This document shows, one piece after another, positions 61,401 through 64,000 of a stretch of DNA of 64,000 nucleotides; within the stretch, counting starts at the first letter, position 1; every line of letters begins with the position of its first letter. The position numbers and the translations under genes were made by a program. The notes beneath the pieces are model-generated. The model did not search any database, was not told where the DNA came from, and saw nothing but the letters and a program-made list of their open reading frames with translations. This DNA comes from Pachypanchax playfairii (lineage: Eukaryota > Chordata > Actinopteri > Cyprinodontiformes > Aplocheilidae). The stretch covers positions 1,092,235-1,156,234 of the forward strand of contig SSNP01000136.1 in assembly GCA_006937955.1 (NCBI GenBank), in the 5' to 3' direction.

Positions 61401-62180
61401 CCTGTTAAATTGTCCATCTCTTGTAGAAACACGACTCCATTAAATCACCACAAACTACTATCTTTTACAAAATTACTGCAGTGGTAAATCAACACTTTCA
61501 CAGTGTCAAGAACTGTGCAATAAATCTCCCCAAAGGGAAATGACGATGATGGTTTTATTATGCCCACACACCGTAAATTCACTGCAATTACATGACAGGT
61601 GGAAGGGAGCACTAATCAGTGTCTGTGTCTTGTCTGAAATTTGGTATAATTTAGTGTCCCACTGTGATAAGTACTCGTATTTTATGATGGGTCTTTGTAT
61701 AAACAGCCTGAAGCAAAGACTTTTTTAAGGCACTTTATTAACATGGCTTTGAGAATGACGATTTTTGTTTATCTGTGTTTTAGAATAGTGCTACACATGA
61801 TGGCAGCTGGTTGCTCTGTGATATTGCTAGGATTTTAAAAATATATATTTTTGGAGTATTTCTTGCTTATTTTTCTTTTGTAAATATTACTCTTTTGGAA
61901 TTACGTTTTATTCTTATTTGGGTGCTGTTCTGATTGAAGGATTTTTGCCACTTTTTGCCACTTGTAATGAGGTTTAATCAAAGCAATGACAGACTTGCTT
62001 ACAAGAAAGAGCATCTAATGGACATTTCTAAGGCTCATATAATACTAAAATTGAGACCCTAAATCCCTGATCAGTTAAAAAGATGTTGATGTAGAGCAGG
62101 AGCAAGGTGAGGAGTGAGAAAGAGAAAACTTAAGCCTTCTCCTTCATCAGTAAAACTGATAAAACGTTAGATCTCTTAAC
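58446..62180. other. kcnd2 intron 1, no gene seen
   Basis: AT-rich sequence, often over 65% A+T by eye (for example 59560-60060), without repeat ends or coding similarity that I can recognise. Confidence 0.4.
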
Positions 62181-63000
62181 AAGATTGAAGAACTTGAAAC
62201 GCTGATGAAAGCCCAGTCAGAGTTTTGGGAATGCAATATCATTTGTTTCACTGAGATGTGGCTAAAGGAGCATATCCCAGACTCACGCTTGTCTCTGCTT
62301 TGACTAGAGGCAAAAGAAAAGGAGGTGGGATAGCTATCCTTTTAAACAAAAAATGGTGTAATTCTGGACATGGTGTTGTGAAATAGCCTCTCTCAAGAAT
62401 TTGAACTATCAGCTGTTGGTTTTCATCCATATTATCTACCAAGGGAGTTCACCAGTGCCATTTTAGTAGCAGTTTACATTCCACTACTAATGCCAACTCT
62501 GTATGAGACATCACTAGCTCAACTGTTGCTAAGCTTCAGACATGGCACCTAAATGCATTTGTGACAATATCTGGAGATTTTAATCATGCCTCTCTTCCTT
62601 CTACACTTCCAACATTTTAACACTTTGTCTATTGCTCAACCAGAGAAAACCAAACACTGGATTTGTTTTATGCAAGTATCAGGAACGCATACAGGTCCTT
62701 TGCACAACCTCCTCTTGGCAAGGCAGATCATAATATTGTTTTTCTCTACTCAGTGTACAAACCCATTGTCCAGAAATGTGAGGCGGTCACAGAAAGCTGA
62801 AGAAACTCTTCAAGGATGTTTTGAGTCTACAGACTGAGATACACCCTGTGAGCCACATGGATAGGACATCAATGCTATGACTGAGTGTGTGACTGATTAT
62901 TTAAACGCCTGCATAGACAACACCATCCCTATTATAACAGTGAAGTGCTTCACCTACGTATAACACACCCTGGATCCCCAGTGACCTGAAAGAACTACTT
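62181..63000 (+). pseudogene. LINE (non-LTR retrotransposon) endonuclease-domain fragment
   Basis: Conceptual translation in shifting frames gives KIEELETLMKAQSEFWECNI, ICFTEMWLKEHIPD, FELSAVGFHPYYLPREFTSA, ILVAVYIP, SGDFNHASLPSTLPTF, TRENQTLDLFYASIRNAYRS and FAQPPLGKADHNIVFLYSVY. These are the order and motifs of the apurinic-type endonuclease domain of fish L2/jockey-like LINEs (GDFNH; [S/A]DHN). Several stops and frameshifts break it, and it ends before any reverse transcriptase motif. It is an old, truncated copy. Confidence 0.75.
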
Positions 63001-63063
63001 AAAGGTCCTGTATCCTGCTATTTTACAGCTTTCAGCATCTGGGATAGACACATATGATAAAAT

Positions 63064-63708
63064 TAGGGCCGGGACTCGATTAAAAATTTTAATCTAATTA
63101 ATTAGAGGCTTTGTAATTAATTAATCAAAATTAATCGCATTTTAATCGCATATAAATATTTGACCAGAGAACAGTGAGAATTTTTTTCGGATTTTTAGTA
63201 TACCATTGAATCATGACTGAATACACATAAGCTTAAGCAACAAAAAATTGTTTATTTTTGTTCAACCAAGTCCAACAGACCAGTGCATTAAGTGTAGAAA
63301 ATGTCTACACTTGTACTCGGAGTCAGGCTAACGTCCACGCTAGCTGCTATATGTTTGACATTGAGGTGATACATCAGGCCCGATGTGCTGCGGTGATGTG
63401 CAAATTCCTTGCTGCATAGCTTGCACACATGCTCTTATCCACGCTTCCATCCAGTCATTTGTTATAACAAAACTTCCCATCCACGGGGCCAATCAAAGCG
63501 GTCGCTTCTTCATTCATGTTCACTGTGGTTTGTTGTTGTCCTAAATAATGAACGCTGGTAGGTGCTCCAGTATAATCGGTCCACTGAAACTCATGAGAGA
63601 TGTTCTGCAGTGCTTAAATAAGTGCGATTAAAATGCGTTAAAAAAAATTAACGCGTTATTTTTGTGTAATTAATTAATCTTAATTAACGCGTTAAAGTCC
63701 CGGCCCTA
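63064..63708. mobile_element. 645-bp hAT-type non-autonomous transposon
   Basis: The ends are inverted repeats TAGGGCCGGGACT / AGTCCCGGCCCTA, flanked by a perfect 8-bp target duplication GATAAAAT (63056-63063 and 63709-63716), diagnostic of hAT elements. The subterminal DNA is a long AT-rich inverted arrangement (ttaatcgcattttaatcgc / gcgattaaaatgcgttaa). The minus strand retains a BED zinc-finger remnant at 63351-63428. Confidence 0.88.
63351..63428 (-). pseudogene. BED-type zinc-finger remnant of a hAT transposase
   Basis: The minus-strand frame reads VCKLCSKEFAHHRSTSGLMY followed by HLNVKH. That is a C-x2-C and H-x4-H BED finger as found at the N terminus of ZBED-type hAT transposases. 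A stop codon lies just upstream in this frame and no catalytic domain follows, so it is a relic within the shortened element. Confidence 0.7.
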
Positions 63709-64000
63709 GATAAAATATTACCTTTGGTGTTATATAGTATTCATTTTTCCTGAAATATAACTTATTCTCCAGTTATTCTTCGACCAGGAAGTTAAACGTT
63801 CGGTTTACTTAAAGCAGAACTAAGTAAGTTTTGCTCTCGCTCTCCCCCTACTGGTCCCCTGTGAAAGCTCTCTGTCGTAACGTTCCCCCGCCGCCGCCGC
63901 AGACCCCCCCCTCACCCCCCATCCCCTCCACCCCGCCGCAACAACGCGCAGAGAANGCTTTTGCAAGAAGAAAGAAAAACAAAACCAAGAAAATGTCTCG

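Larger units (their letters stand above)
63003..64000. other. kcnd2: Unidentified repeat-like DNA around the hAT element; window end
   Basis: Sequence on both sides of the hAT element (63003-63063 and 63717-64000) appears to be one older unit joined to the end of the LINE fragment. The end is C-rich with a (GCC)n-like patch (63888-63900) and one undetermined base at 63956, suggesting a hard-to-sequence region. No coding region is recognised. It is still within kcnd2 intron 1, since no exon starting with the YGDMVPKT part of the filter appears. Confidence 0.35.

Noticed and set aside
62181..63000. Host nuclease gene
   Set aside because: The GDFNH and ADHN motifs belong to a LINE endonuclease. 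The frame is broken several times and matches the mobile-element order.

Overview
This is vertebrate, almost certainly ray-finned (teleost) fish, genomic DNA. The evidence is GT-AG introns of mostly 80-700 bp, two genes whose coding sequence matches vertebrate filamin C and the Kv4.2 potassium channel, and an intergenic and intronic fill typical of teleosts: Tc1-like, TTAA-flanked (piggyBac-type) and hAT elements, tRNA-derived SINEs with (ATGG)n-type tails, a non-LTR retrotransposon fragment and long microsatellites. The species cannot be named from the sequence.

Layout. Positions 1-17865 carry filamin C (flnc) on the + strand, missing only its first coding exon, which lies upstream of the window. 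I resolved 46 coding exons, 322 to the TAA at 17863-17865. Together they keep one continuous reading frame of about 2,619 codons: the end of CH1 and CH2 of the actin-binding domain, 24 Ig-like filamin repeats, the FLNC-specific insert in repeat 20, hinge 2 and the dimerising repeat 24. Points of interest are a GC-AG intron, an in-frame Pro/Ala-rich cassette exon between Ig2 and Ig3, a 24-nt micro-exon, and the absence of a hinge-1 exon. The 3' UTR runs to about 18350.

Positions about 18350-42780 are intergenic with no protein-coding gene I can support. They contain a 1.29-kb Tc1-like element with long inverted repeats and an N-terminally deleted transposase, one copy of a 585-bp TTAA-flanked repeat, SINE copies and microsatellites.

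Positions 43504-44615 are the first coding exon of kcnd2 (Kv4.2, + strand), preceded by a GA-rich 5' flank. The exon covers the KChIP-binding N terminus, the T1 domain and S1-S5, and ends inside the selectivity filter. The rest of the window (44616-64000) is kcnd2 intron 1. It holds a second copy of the TTAA-flanked repeat split by a smaller TTAA-flanked element, more SINEs, a LINE endonuclease fragment, and a 645-bp hAT-type element with a perfect 8-bp target duplication and a BED zinc-finger remnant.

The two genes have unrelated roles (a muscle Z-disc and actin crosslinker; an A-type neuronal and cardiac K+ channel). Their adjacency reflects synteny (in human both lie on 7q31-q32), not a shared pathway. 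I found no sign of a new multi-gene system. The most interesting items are the flnc cassette exon, the lost hinge 1 and the nested transposons.
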